Positions 1 through 5,517 of a stretch of DNA of 7,563 nt are shown piece after piece (the first letter of the stretch is position 1; each line of letters begins with the position of its first letter). Both the position numbers and the translations under genes were made by a program. The notes beneath the pieces were generated by a model. It was not told the DNA's origin. It saw nothing but the letters and a program-made list of their open reading frames with translations, and searched no databases. The stretch is taken from assembly GCA_002700865.1 (NCBI GenBank), contig PAFB01000073.1, positions 1 to 7,563 on the forward strand. Reading direction: 5' to 3'. This DNA is from Rhodospirillaceae bacterium (lineage in GTDB: Bacteria > Pseudomonadota > Alphaproteobacteria > UBA7985).

Positions 1-1088
1 AAAGCCCCCAGCGACTGGCCAGATGCCCCCACCAACTGAGCCATCAGCAACCAGGGCACCATTCCGCTGTCACAGGAGAAAAAGTCGTAGAAGTAGTGGT
101 GAGCGCTCATTTCTCCGCCGTAGGGCGCTTGATGATCGCGGACAAAACGCTTGAGGAAAATATGCCCGGTCCGGGACACCACTGGCACCCCGTGTGCCTC
201 CTCAATGGCGGCGAGGGTCGCCCAGGTCATGCGGTTGTCGAACACAATTGCGGTGCCTTGGGGGGCGTCTTTGAGCATGGCGCGGGCCAGCAGCCCTACA
301 ACGTAGTAGCCTTCGATGAAGTTCCCCGCTTCATCAAAGAAGAAACACCGGTCAAAATCCCCGTCAAAAGCCACACCAAAATCTGCACTGTGAGCGCGCA
401 CCGCATCGGTTGTGCTCTGACGTTTCTCAGGCAGGAGCGGGTTCGGGATGCCGTTGGGAAAGGTGCCATCAGGCTCACCGTGCACACTGGTCAGGCGGAT
501 ATGCGCGGGCATGCGGGCGCTCAATTGCTCAACAATTGGGCCTGCGCATCCGTTACCGCTGTTCAACACCAGATGCAGTGGACGGGTTTGGGCGAGGTCC
601 ACAAACTGCATCAAACGGTCGATATAGGGGGTGCGGTCGTCAACGGTGCTGAGCGTTCCCGGACTACTGGCACGCGGCAAGGGCGCCTCTGAGCTCGCCC
701 AATCGCGGACGCCCTCCATCCCCTCTTTACTCAGCGGTTCGGCTGACTTGCCAACGAACTTGACGCCGTTGTACTCCGCCGGATTGTGGCTTGCCGTGAC
801 CATCAAGCCTGCATCGGCCTGCGTGTGCCCGGTCCAGAAATAGACCTCTTCCGTACCGCACAGCCCAACGTCAAGAACATCGACACCAGCGGCGATCAGC
901 ATATCAATCATGGCCTCAACCAAGCCGCGGCTGTGCAGTCGGACGTCCCCGCCCACCACAAACCGGGTTCCTTCGGTAACCGCCAGCACGCCTGCCGCAA
1001 TCCGTGCTGCCACCGCCGCGTTGAGCTGTGTTGGCACGACACCGCGCACGTCATAAGCCTTGAAGATCGATGTATCCACGTTTCTCAT
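1..1088 (-). CDS. manB: Phosphomannomutase, ManB/CpsG type (3' end beyond window)
   Basis: The enzyme interconverts mannose-6-phosphate and mannose-1-phosphate in the cytosol, the step that leads to GDP-mannose for surface polysaccharides. Reading the minus strand from 1088 gives 362 uninterrupted codons to the left edge. Visible signatures are the N-terminal FKAYDVRG at residues 9-16, the active-site TASHNP at 98-103 with phosphoserine Ser100, the metal-binding DGDFDR at 242-247, and the sugar-specificity loop GEMSAHHYF at 326-333. The last is the form I recall from E. coli CpsG, which is about 456 residues long. About 95 residues, the C-terminal phosphate-binding domain, therefore lie outside. 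The start is ATG 1088-1086. An in-frame TTG at 1094-1092 is possible, and an in-frame TAG at 1103-1101 blocks anything longer. The Shine-Dalgarno sequence is weak. Dual phosphoglucomutase activity cannot be excluded, but the GEMSAHHYF loop favours mannose. Confidence 0.95.
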   Translation of the reverse strand, partial: MRNVDTSIFKAYDVRGVVPTQLNAAVAARIAAGVLAVTEGTRFVVGGDVRLHSRGLVEAMIDMLIAAGVDVLDVGLCGTEEVYFWTGHTQADAGLMVTASHNPAEYNGVKFVGKSAEPLSKEGMEGVRDWASSEAPLPRASSPGTLSTVDDRTPYIDRLMQFVDLAQTRPLHLVLNSGNGCAGPIVEQLSARMPAHIRLTSVHGEPDGTFPNGIPNPLLPEKRQSTTDAVRAHSADFGVAFDGDFDRCFFFDEAGNFIEGYYVVGLLARAMLKDAPQGTAIVFDNRMTWATLAAIEEAHGVPVVSRTGHIFLKRFVRDHQAPYGGEMSAHHYFYDFFSCDSGMVPWLLMAQLVGASGQSLGA

Positions 1089-1145
1089 TTCCAAGATTTT
1101 CTACCAGAGCCTGTCAATTTGACGAACTTTCTCAAAATAACAAAT

Positions 1146-1175
1146 TTTACAAGCATTTACTCTTTATTGTAGATT
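1146..1175 (+). promoter_or_regulatory. Weak candidate promoter for the globin-PAS operon
   Basis: TTTACA (1146-1151) and TAGATT (1170-1175) are 18 bases apart, a 5/6 and a 4/6 match to sigma70 consensus. The start would be near 1182, leaving a leader of about 130 bases to the globin ATG. The stretch is very AT-rich, so chance matches are likely. If both this and the manB promoter are used, the two divergent transcripts would overlap at their 5' ends. Confidence 0.22.
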
Positions 1176-1205
1176 AATGTTTATTTAATGCATTCTTATA
1201 AGTCT

Positions 1206-1234
1206 CTGATATTGCTTGCAATAATTGCAGTCAA
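1206..1234 (-). promoter_or_regulatory. Putative sigma70 promoter for manB
   Basis: On the minus strand TTGACT (1234-1229) and TATCAG (1211-1206) are separated by exactly 17 bases. This is a 5/6 match to the -35 consensus and a 4/6 match to the -10 consensus. Transcription would start near 1199 and leave an AT-rich leader of about 110 bases before manB. The spacer contains a 13-base palindrome, so a regulator could bind between the two promoter elements. The assignment is by eye only. A second candidate -10, TATAAG, lies slightly downstream on the same strand with a 15-base spacer. Confidence 0.4.
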
Positions 1235-1244
1235 AAAAACTGCA
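1211..1244. repeat. Nested TGCA-rich inverted repeats, possible operator
   Basis: Three overlapping inverted repeats lie in 34 bases: ATTGC-TT-GCAAT (1211-1222), TGCAAT-A-ATTGCA (1217-1229), and TGCAGT-(7)-ACTGCA (1226-1244). A related repeat, AATGC-AA-GCATT, lies about 30 bases further toward the globin gene. The 6-1-6 shape of the middle repeat resembles operators of Fur-superfamily regulators in general outline, but I cannot assign a regulator. It sits between the -35 and -10 of the proposed manB promoter and upstream of the divergent globin operon. Confidence 0.4.
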
Positions 1245-1311
1245 CTCGCGCTTGGCTTTTGGCGTTGATAATGCAAGCATTTTAGCCATCAACATACACA
1301 GGTCGGGGCAA

Positions 1312-1695
1312 ATGTCAGACACCTTATGGGACCGTTACGGGGGGTACAGCTTTGTAGCGAAAGCCGTGGATGATTTCTACGCTCGTGTGCTCCTGTCCCG
1401 TGAACTGGCGCCCTATTTCGCAGACATCAATATGGAGAGGCTGATAGAGCATCAGATCGAGACCATAGGCGCTGTCATGGGGGGACCGTTTGACCTGAAT
1501 GTCGCCGCGCTACGGCGCGCGCACGCTCGCTTGAAGATCAAACAGCGGCACTTCAACGAAGTCGCGGACATTCTGACCGCCACCCTCGACGATAATGGGA
1601 TGAGCAAGGCAGACAGAGACGCGTTGCTGACGGTTGTTGCCTCCACTCCCGATGTCATTGTAGACCCCGCCGAGTTGCGCCCGGCGAGTTCATGA
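1312..1695 (+). CDS. glbN: Group 1 truncated haemoglobin (2-on-2 globin)
   Basis: This is a small cytosolic haem protein of 127 residues, the usual length for truncated globins. Known family roles are O2 or NO binding, NO detoxification, and gas sensing. Landmarks are the helix-B FY pair with Tyr23 at B10, a PYF motif at 34-36, HQ at 47-48 (E10/E11), the GG turn at 57-58, and His71 in RRAHARL, the expected proximal haem ligand. His47 aligns with the distal His46 that I recall from cyanobacterial GlbN, so six-coordinate bis-histidyl haem is possible. Position E7 appears to be Leu44. The start at 1312 gives MSDTLWDRYGG, where the family fold begins, preceded by a GGTCGGGG purine-rich stretch. 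An in-frame ATG at 1225 would add 29 residues without globin character and would lie in the promoter region. The next gene follows after 4 bases. Confidence 0.9.
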   Translation: MSDTLWDRYGGYSFVAKAVDDFYARVLLSRELAPYFADINMERLIEHQIETIGAVMGGPFDLNVAALRRAHARLKIKQRHFNEVADILTATLDDNGMSKADRDALLTVVASTPDVIVDPAELRPASS

Positions 1696-1699
1696 CCCC

Positions 1700-2143
1700 A
1701 TGACAGCCAAGGAAACCCTTGAGACACTGATGGTCCCCGCGGGGCTGTGCGACCCGCAATCGCTGCGGTTGGTGTGGGCCAACGGCGCGCTGACGCGCCT
1801 GCTGGTGGAACATGGACTAGAGCCGACGATTTCGGTGCGCACGCTGGCCTCAGAACTCAGCCTGCCCGATGGGTCCAATGCTACACCGGTGGTTTCCCGT
1901 CAAGAAGCCACCCTGCCCGCAAGCCCACACGTGGAAGCGACGACCGCGCGATGCCAATTGGGCCCTGCCATCGACGTCACTGGTGATCGCCTGCTGATTT
2001 TCCACCTCCTGCCCAACTCGGGCACCGACGCTTCCCGCGCGACGCTCAACATCTTTTCTCGGCACATGAACGCCAGAGAAGCCGCCTGGGATCAGGAACG
2101 CGAAGCGCTCTTGGCTCAAATCGAAGCCCTCAAATCGCGCTGA
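1700..2143 (+). CDS. Small PAS-like protein with C-terminal signalling helix, no output domain
   Basis: This 147-residue protein has no close family I can name. Residues 12-35 (including SLRLVWANGALTRLL) read like the first strand and helix of a PAS domain. Residues 78-105 (VEATTARC, then GDRLLIFHLLP) read like the closing strands. Residues 108-146 form one charged amphipathic helix (AREAAWDQEREALLAQIE) of the type that usually links a sensor to an output module. No kinase, cyclase, GGDEF or HTH domain follows: the frame stops at TGA 2141-2143. ATG 1700 is chosen because the nearer ATG at 1692 hits a stop after three codons. Only CCCC separates it from the globin stop, so the two are almost certainly co-transcribed and probably translationally coupled. 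It may be a partner or relay for the globin, or the remnant of a longer sensor. The PAS assignment is by pattern, not by search. Confidence 0.75.
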   Translation: MTAKETLETLMVPAGLCDPQSLRLVWANGALTRLLVEHGLEPTISVRTLASELSLPDGSNATPVVSRQEATLPASPHVEATTARCQLGPAIDVTGDRLLIFHLLPNSGTDASRATLNIFSRHMNAREAAWDQEREALLAQIEALKSR

Positions 2144-2409
2144 GGACCTTTCCGCTAAGCACGACCGCACTCGGTCCGGTTCCAAGTGGCACGCTTACCC
2201 ACTCACCCGCCCCTCTTTCAAACACAGACCGGCACAAGCCAATACAAGTTCGGCGAGAAGGTCTGATAACCTGCGTGCTGCGATACGATTCGCTGCAAAA
2301 TATCGGCGTTTGCCGCATAAAACCCGGCCTTTAGCCTCAGACGATGCGTTTTGCGAGGAAATGACGGTTTTCAACCGGCTTGCACAGGGGTTGCTGCCTG
2401 TCACAACGG

Positions 2410-2439
2410 CATCTGCAGAGGGGCTTCCTTCTGCGGATG
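2410..2439 (+). other. Long near-perfect hairpin
   Basis: CATCTGCAGA at 2410-2419 pairs with TCTGCGGATG at 2430-2439 over ten positions with a single T.G wobble. GGG/CCT extends the helix by three pairs, leaving a four-base GCTT loop. No T-run follows on either strand, so it is not an intrinsic terminator. It lies inside the perfect CGGCTTG/CAAGCCG helix at 2376-2450. Confidence 0.7.
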
Positions 2440-2455
2440 TACACAAGCCGCAACT

Positions 2456-2518
2456 CCGCGAGAACGCGCACATTCTTGCCCATTCCGCCTTTTGTGCCTG
2501 TTCTCGCGGCTCTTTTTT
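2456..2518 (+). terminator. Rho-independent terminator, globin-PAS operon and/or small RNA
   Basis: CCGCGAGAAC (2456-2465) pairs perfectly with GTTCTCGCGG (2500-2509). Beyond a 2x2 mismatch, GCACA (2468-2472) pairs with TGTGC (2493-2497), leaving a loop of 20 bases. CTC and six T's (2513-2518) follow. The plus orientation is set by the T-run, since nothing similar follows on the other strand. It lies about 315 bases after the PAS stop codon, unusually far for a simple operon terminator. The 20-base loop is also longer than usual. Confidence 0.7.
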
Positions 2519-2557
2519 GGTGTGCTGCCCCAACCGGTATTCAGCGGAGCCACACAG

Positions 2558-2591
2558 AAAAAAGGGCCTCCCCATAGCCGGGAAAGCCCTT
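2558..2591 (-). terminator. Rho-independent terminator of the VWA/coiled-coil gene
   Basis: On the minus strand AAGGGC (2591-2586) pairs with GCCCTT (2567-2562). An inner TCCC/GGGA helix sits across a small internal loop and closes a seven-base loop. Six T's (2563-2558) overlap and follow the stem. It begins about 40 bases beyond the stop codon at 2630-2632. There is no T-run on the plus side, so it acts in one direction. Confidence 0.75.
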
Positions 2592-2629
2592 CATTTCAGT
2601 CATCATAGCAGCACCGGAGCACCATCGCT

Positions 2630-5341
2630 CTAGTTCGAGCAGGTGTTCTCCGTGAGGATCTTGGTGCGACTATCCAAAGAAGCAAAGCGGGCTTCACAGG
2701 CGCGCAGACTGCGGTCCCGAACCTCGACCATTTTGGTGAGATCAGCCCGCCAGCGTTGCGCACTTTCAAACGCCGCCGCGCACTCAAAGGCAAGGGTTTC
2801 ACGGTCCAGCGTATCGCCCGCCTCCCCTTCGAGGCCGAGTAAGGCCGTGCATTGGGAAATGAGCACGTTGAAGAAAGCTTCGTTCTCCAGATCCTTGGTT
2901 TCCAGGTCTGAAACGATCACACGGAGCGCGTCGATCCGTTCAGCCGATTGGTCCATCGACGCTTGTTGCTGAGAGGAACTGTTGCGCAACTCGTCAATGA
3001 CCACGATCAGCGCCTGATTTTCTTCCCCGGCAGCAGAAACATCCGTGCGGGCATTTTGTAGGTCGTCAGTGAGTTGGTTGACTGTCACCGTGATCTCGGT
3101 CAATCGCTGCTCCAGCGCCTGAGCATCGCGTCGCACGTCATCGCGCTCCGTCTGAGTCAGGTTCAGCTGCAAGGTCAATTCATCAACCTCGCCCACCGCT
3201 TCTGTCGCCAGCGCGCGGTCGGATTCAGCTTGCAGGGAAAGCCGGTCCATCAGCGCTTGCAACTCGCTGTTCTTTGCCAGCAGGGTTTCAACCGTGTGGT
3301 CAAGCTTCGCAATTTCTTCGAGCAGCAAATCGCGGTCGTCGATGGCGTTACTTTCGGCATCCTGTGCCGTCGCCAACGCTTGCTCCAGCGCCGTTACCTG
3401 GTTGGCCAACACCACAATTTGATCTTCGCGTTCGGTCACGATGATAAGTGTTTCATCCAATTCAGTGCGGATGGCTCCGCGGTCGTCTTCTGCGCGGTTG
3501 GCACGGCCTGCGATCATGGTCAGTTCGTCGTTCTGCCCTTTGAGAGCAGCATTCAGGCGCACGATCTCTGCCAATCGATCTTCGGCAAGGTTCACGGCGG
3601 CATCGCGCTCATCGTCCAAGAGAACAGCGCGTTCGATGCTCTGGCTGAGCTGGCCTTCGATGGCGTCGCGATCCCGCATCGCCTCGTCCCGCTGCGCCAG
3701 CGCAGTGTTTATCGCCAGCCGCAGCTCAGCATTATCGCTGTTGGCGTCTTCGAGGGTGCCGCTGAGCGTGGCAATGCTTGCCTGCAACGCTTCGACTTCA
3801 CCCAGCAGGCCGGACGTGTCGGTTTCGATAATCTGGATTGCCTGCGAGCGTGAAACCATGGCCATCAGGCTTCGGTTTGCGCGCACGCTGTCATGGCCCT
3901 TGCCAGCTTGGTTTTGCGCAGCGACCGCTTCATCCCAGCTATAGTCCTCGCCCACGCTGTCTTCGTAAGTGGAGGCCGTCAGGGCGAGGCCTGAGATCAT
4001 GCGCTCGACGGTTTTGTTGGCAGCAGTCTGCGCCGCGAGCGCGGCATCGCGTTGTTCGTGCAAAGCGGTGTTATCCGCGCGCGCCTCGTTCAGTTCGACC
4101 CGCAAACGCGCCAATTCGGCCATCATCGATTTGTCCTGCCCGCCGCCAGGCTCGCAGGACTCCATCTCTTCGAATGGGCACCCGAGGTCTTCAAGGGTTA
4201 CTTTGGCCGCCTCAAGGTCTGCAACCGTTCGCGGGTCCGGCACCACTTCGATGACGGTGACTTCGCGCACGATTTCAGAGGGCTCAGCGGCTTCGAGTTC
4301 ATTGATCCGCAGCCGCGCCTGCCGCAATTCTTCCTCACAGCGCTGCACCGCGGCGTCCAGCGCGACAATCCGGTCTTGAAGCTGTCTGATCATGACGCGT
4401 GCCTGCGCCAGTTCGGCTTCGAGGTCATCGGCGTTTTCGCCGCGCGCTCTGGCCTGTTCCAAGTCGGCTTGCAGCGCAGAAACGCGCTGGTTTGTGGCGT
4501 CCAGTTCACCGAACACCTGCACCAAATCCGCATCGAGCTGTCGGCGCAGGTTTTCGAGATCGTCCCGCTCCCGCTTCATCGCAGCCAGTTCAGCAGTCAG
4601 GCGGCCAATTTCATCCAGATAGGGCTGAACGTCCACCGGGTCCGGCGCGGCAGCGCGGCTCAGCAGTCGGGCATAGCTTTCGATTGTTGGCAGGTTGTCC
4701 GATGGCAGCAAGGCACCGCCGGTGCCGGCCGGGACACAAGCCAACTGGTTCAGCAAGGCCGGATTGACGTCAATTGCCAGAATATCAACAGAAACACCGC
4801 GCTGGTTGAGCAAAGGCACAAGCTCACAAATGTTGCGGTCACAGGCATCAACACCGTCTGTCACCATCACAATCGACCCGTTTTCCGCATCCGCAGGCAG
4901 GGTTGAGAGCGCAACTTCAATCGAACGATAGAGCGGCGAGCCGATCAGGGATTGCACCCCGGCACCGGGCTCGGCGGGTTCAAGGGTCTGAATGGCCGCG
5001 ATTGTCGCGTTTACCTCAGCGCTGCCGAAGGGATGGATCAGTGGAATGTTGTCACATTCATTAACACTGTCATTGCCGAAGCTGACCAAGGAGGCCCGGC
5101 CCTCTTGCAGCGGACCCGGGGCCAGCTGCAACATCGCATCACGGGCAACGTCCATCCGGCGCCTGCCCTCAACTTGCCCCAGCATGGAACGCGAGGCATC
5201 CATAATAAAGGCGACCGGCGTATCGGGTCGTTTAAACGCGGCGTTCTGAGCCGATGCTGTTTGTATTGAGAGAAAAGACGTCGCAGCAGCCAGAACTGCG
5301 AGGCTCCAACGGTTTAATGGACGAACAAAAGTCCGCTTCAT
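2630..5341 (-). CDS. Exported VWA-domain protein with very long coiled coil
   Basis: This is a 903-residue protein of unknown function. Residues 1-31 are a Sec signal peptide: basic start, hydrophobic stretch at 12-26, and ASA cleavage site before Gln32. A VWA domain spans about 40-230. Its MIDAS metal site shows DASRS (48-52), a Ser in the GSPLYRS segment (134-140) where Thr is common, and Asp162 in MVTDG. Coiled coil runs from about 242 to 353. A non-coil linker (354-405) has PDP, Cys388, Cys396 and GGG. A short helix, a non-coil insert (about 451-510, YEDSVGEDYSWDEA) and a long coil (about 511-815) follow. The end (816-903) is helical and carries Cys831, 854, 882 and 901. Cys96, 167, 172 and 202 in the VWA domain suit disulfides in the periplasm. 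There is no C-terminal membrane anchor. The start at 5341 has a strong AGGTG/GGAG ribosome site. A ligand-binding envelope scaffold is a guess from architecture only. Confidence 0.9.
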   Translation of the reverse strand: MKRTFVRPLNRWSLAVLAAATSFLSIQTASAQNAAFKRPDTPVAFIMDASRSMLGQVEGRRRMDVARDAMLQLAPGPLQEGRASLVSFGNDSVNECDNIPLIHPFGSAEVNATIAAIQTLEPAEPGAGVQSLIGSPLYRSIEVALSTLPADAENGSIVMVTDGVDACDRNICELVPLLNQRGVSVDILAIDVNPALLNQLACVPAGTGGALLPSDNLPTIESYARLLSRAAAPDPVDVQPYLDEIGRLTAELAAMKRERDDLENLRRQLDADLVQVFGELDATNQRVSALQADLEQARARGENADDLEAELAQARVMIRQLQDRIVALDAAVQRCEEELRQARLRINELEAAEPSEIVREVTVIEVVPDPRTVADLEAAKVTLEDLGCPFEEMESCEPGGGQDKSMMAELARLRVELNEARADNTALHEQRDAALAAQTAANKTVERMISGLALTASTYEDSVGEDYSWDEAVAAQNQAGKGHDSVRANRSLMAMVSRSQAIQIIETDTSGLLGEVEALQASIATLSGTLEDANSDNAELRLAINTALAQRDEAMRDRDAIEGQLSQSIERAVLLDDERDAAVNLAEDRLAEIVRLNAALKGQNDELTMIAGRANRAEDDRGAIRTELDETLIIVTEREDQIVVLANQVTALEQALATAQDAESNAIDDRDLLLEEIAKLDHTVETLLAKNSELQALMDRLSLQAESDRALATEAVGEVDELTLQLNLTQTERDDVRRDAQALEQRLTEITVTVNQLTDDLQNARTDVSAAGEENQALIVVIDELRNSSSQQQASMDQSAERIDALRVIVSDLETKDLENEAFFNVLISQCTALLGLEGEAGDTLDRETLAFECAAAFESAQRWRADLTKMVEVRDRSLRACEARFASLDSRTKILTENTCSN

Positions 5342-5347
5342 AACTCA

Positions 5348-5355
5348 CTCCACCT
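5348..5355 (-). promoter_or_regulatory. Ribosome binding site of the VWA gene
   Basis: AGGTGGAG on the minus strand ends six bases before ATG 5341. It is the clearest Shine-Dalgarno sequence in the window and fixes the start immediately before the signal peptide. Confidence 0.8.
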
Positions 5356-5399
5356 ACAAAGCTGAACGTACCGAGAAACCATCTTGAACGGCTCAGCCC

Positions 5400-5423
5400 T
5401 GTCGCGTTCCCCTCACGCAGACA
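5400..5423 (-). other. Hairpin in the 5' leader of the VWA gene
   Basis: On the minus strand TGTC and GCGT (with one bulged T) pair with ACGC and GACA. This gives eight pairs and a purine-rich seven-base GAGGGGA loop. It sits roughly 60-80 bases before the start codon, between the predicted transcription start and the ribosome site. No T-run follows. A role in translation control or mRNA stability is possible but unproven. Confidence 0.35.
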
Positions 5424-5463
5424 CAGGCAACCAGTACATGGCCAGAGAATTGCAATTATCCGG

Positions 5464-5472
5464 ATTATAACA
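5464..5472 (-). promoter_or_regulatory. Extended -10 promoter for the VWA gene
   Basis: The minus strand reads TGTTATAAT, a perfect -10 hexamer TATAAT preceded by the TG of an extended -10 element. No good -35 lies 16-18 bases upstream, which extended -10 promoters tolerate. A TTGACG further up is 29 bases away, too far to pair with it. Predicted transcription starts near 5456, giving a leader of about 115 bases. The VWA gene can thus be expressed independently of metK and the kinase, although read-through from them is possible because I see no strong terminator after the kinase. Confidence 0.5.
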
Positions 5473-5517
5473 CGCCTTGGGCAGAAGTGGAGAGAAATCG
5501 TCAAACTTTAGACAAGT

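Larger units (their letters stand above)
2314..2518 (+). ncRNA. Candidate structured small RNA or structured 3' UTR
   Basis: Read on the plus strand, successive complementary segments can fold together. CGC(AT)AAAAC at 2314-2323 pairs with GTTTTGCG at 2348-2355. CGGCTTG at 2376-2382 pairs perfectly with CAAGCCG at 2444-2450. That helix encloses two hairpins: ACAGG/CCTGT (2384-2388 with 2397-2401) and a long stem at 2410-2439. The terminator hairpin and T-run at 2456-2518 follow directly. The result resembles a three-way junction plus an intrinsic terminator, a common layout for a small RNA of roughly 150-200 bases. I recognise no known family: it does not read like SRP RNA, tmRNA or RNase P RNA. 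The 5' end is uncertain, because the best promoter guess (CTGCAA 2293-2298, CATAAA 2316-2321) is weak. It could instead be processed from, or simply be, the 3' UTR of the globin-PAS transcript. Confidence 0.35.
2144..2629. other. Convergent intergenic region without a convincing protein gene
   Basis: This stretch of 486 bases separates the plus-strand globin-PAS operon from the minus-strand VWA gene. From 2144 to about 2313 I see only weak short hairpins, such as GACCG-CACT-CGGTC at 2163-2176, and no clear promoter. From about 2314 onward the DNA is dense in inverted repeats and ends in two terminators of opposite orientation. Open frames crossing it (for example 2310-2633 plus and 2195-2575 minus) have no recognisable domain and run through these hairpins. 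Confidence 0.7.

Noticed and set aside
96..1172. Plus-strand open frames opposite manB (96-692, 410-652, 631-843, 786-1172)
   Set aside because: The minus strand carries an unmistakable phosphomannomutase across the whole stretch. These frames have no recognisable domains and are antisense shadows.
1263..1277. TTGAT...CAAGC upstream of the globin gene as an FNR-type site
   Set aside because: The TTG to CAA spacing is 6 instead of the 8 bases of a TTGAT-N4-ATCAA site, and the second half-site does not match.
1225..1311. N-terminal extension of 29 residues on the globin
   Set aside because: It lies in the AT-rich promoter region, shows no globin similarity, and the ATG at 1312 matches the usual start of the fold.
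2144..2177. GGACC...GGTCC and GACCG...CGGTC right after the PAS gene as a terminator
   Set aside because: The stems are only 5 pairs long and no T-run follows. The structure at 2456-2518 is far stronger.
2195..2633. Open frames in the convergent intergenic region (2310-2633 plus, 2351-2608 plus, 2195-2575 minus)
   Set aside because: They have no domain, no good ribosome site, and run straight through the terminators and hairpins that better explain the DNA.
3074..4906. Long plus-strand open frames within the VWA gene (3074-3853, 4052-4906 and others)
   Set aside because: They are antisense to a well-supported coiled-coil gene. Biased codon use in GC-rich, Ala/Glu/Asp-rich genes often keeps the opposite strand open, and their translations look like no protein family.
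5485..5516. TTGACG upstream of the VWA promoter as its -35 element
   Set aside because: It lies 29 bases from the TATAAT, too far for sigma70. The extended -10 explains the promoter better.
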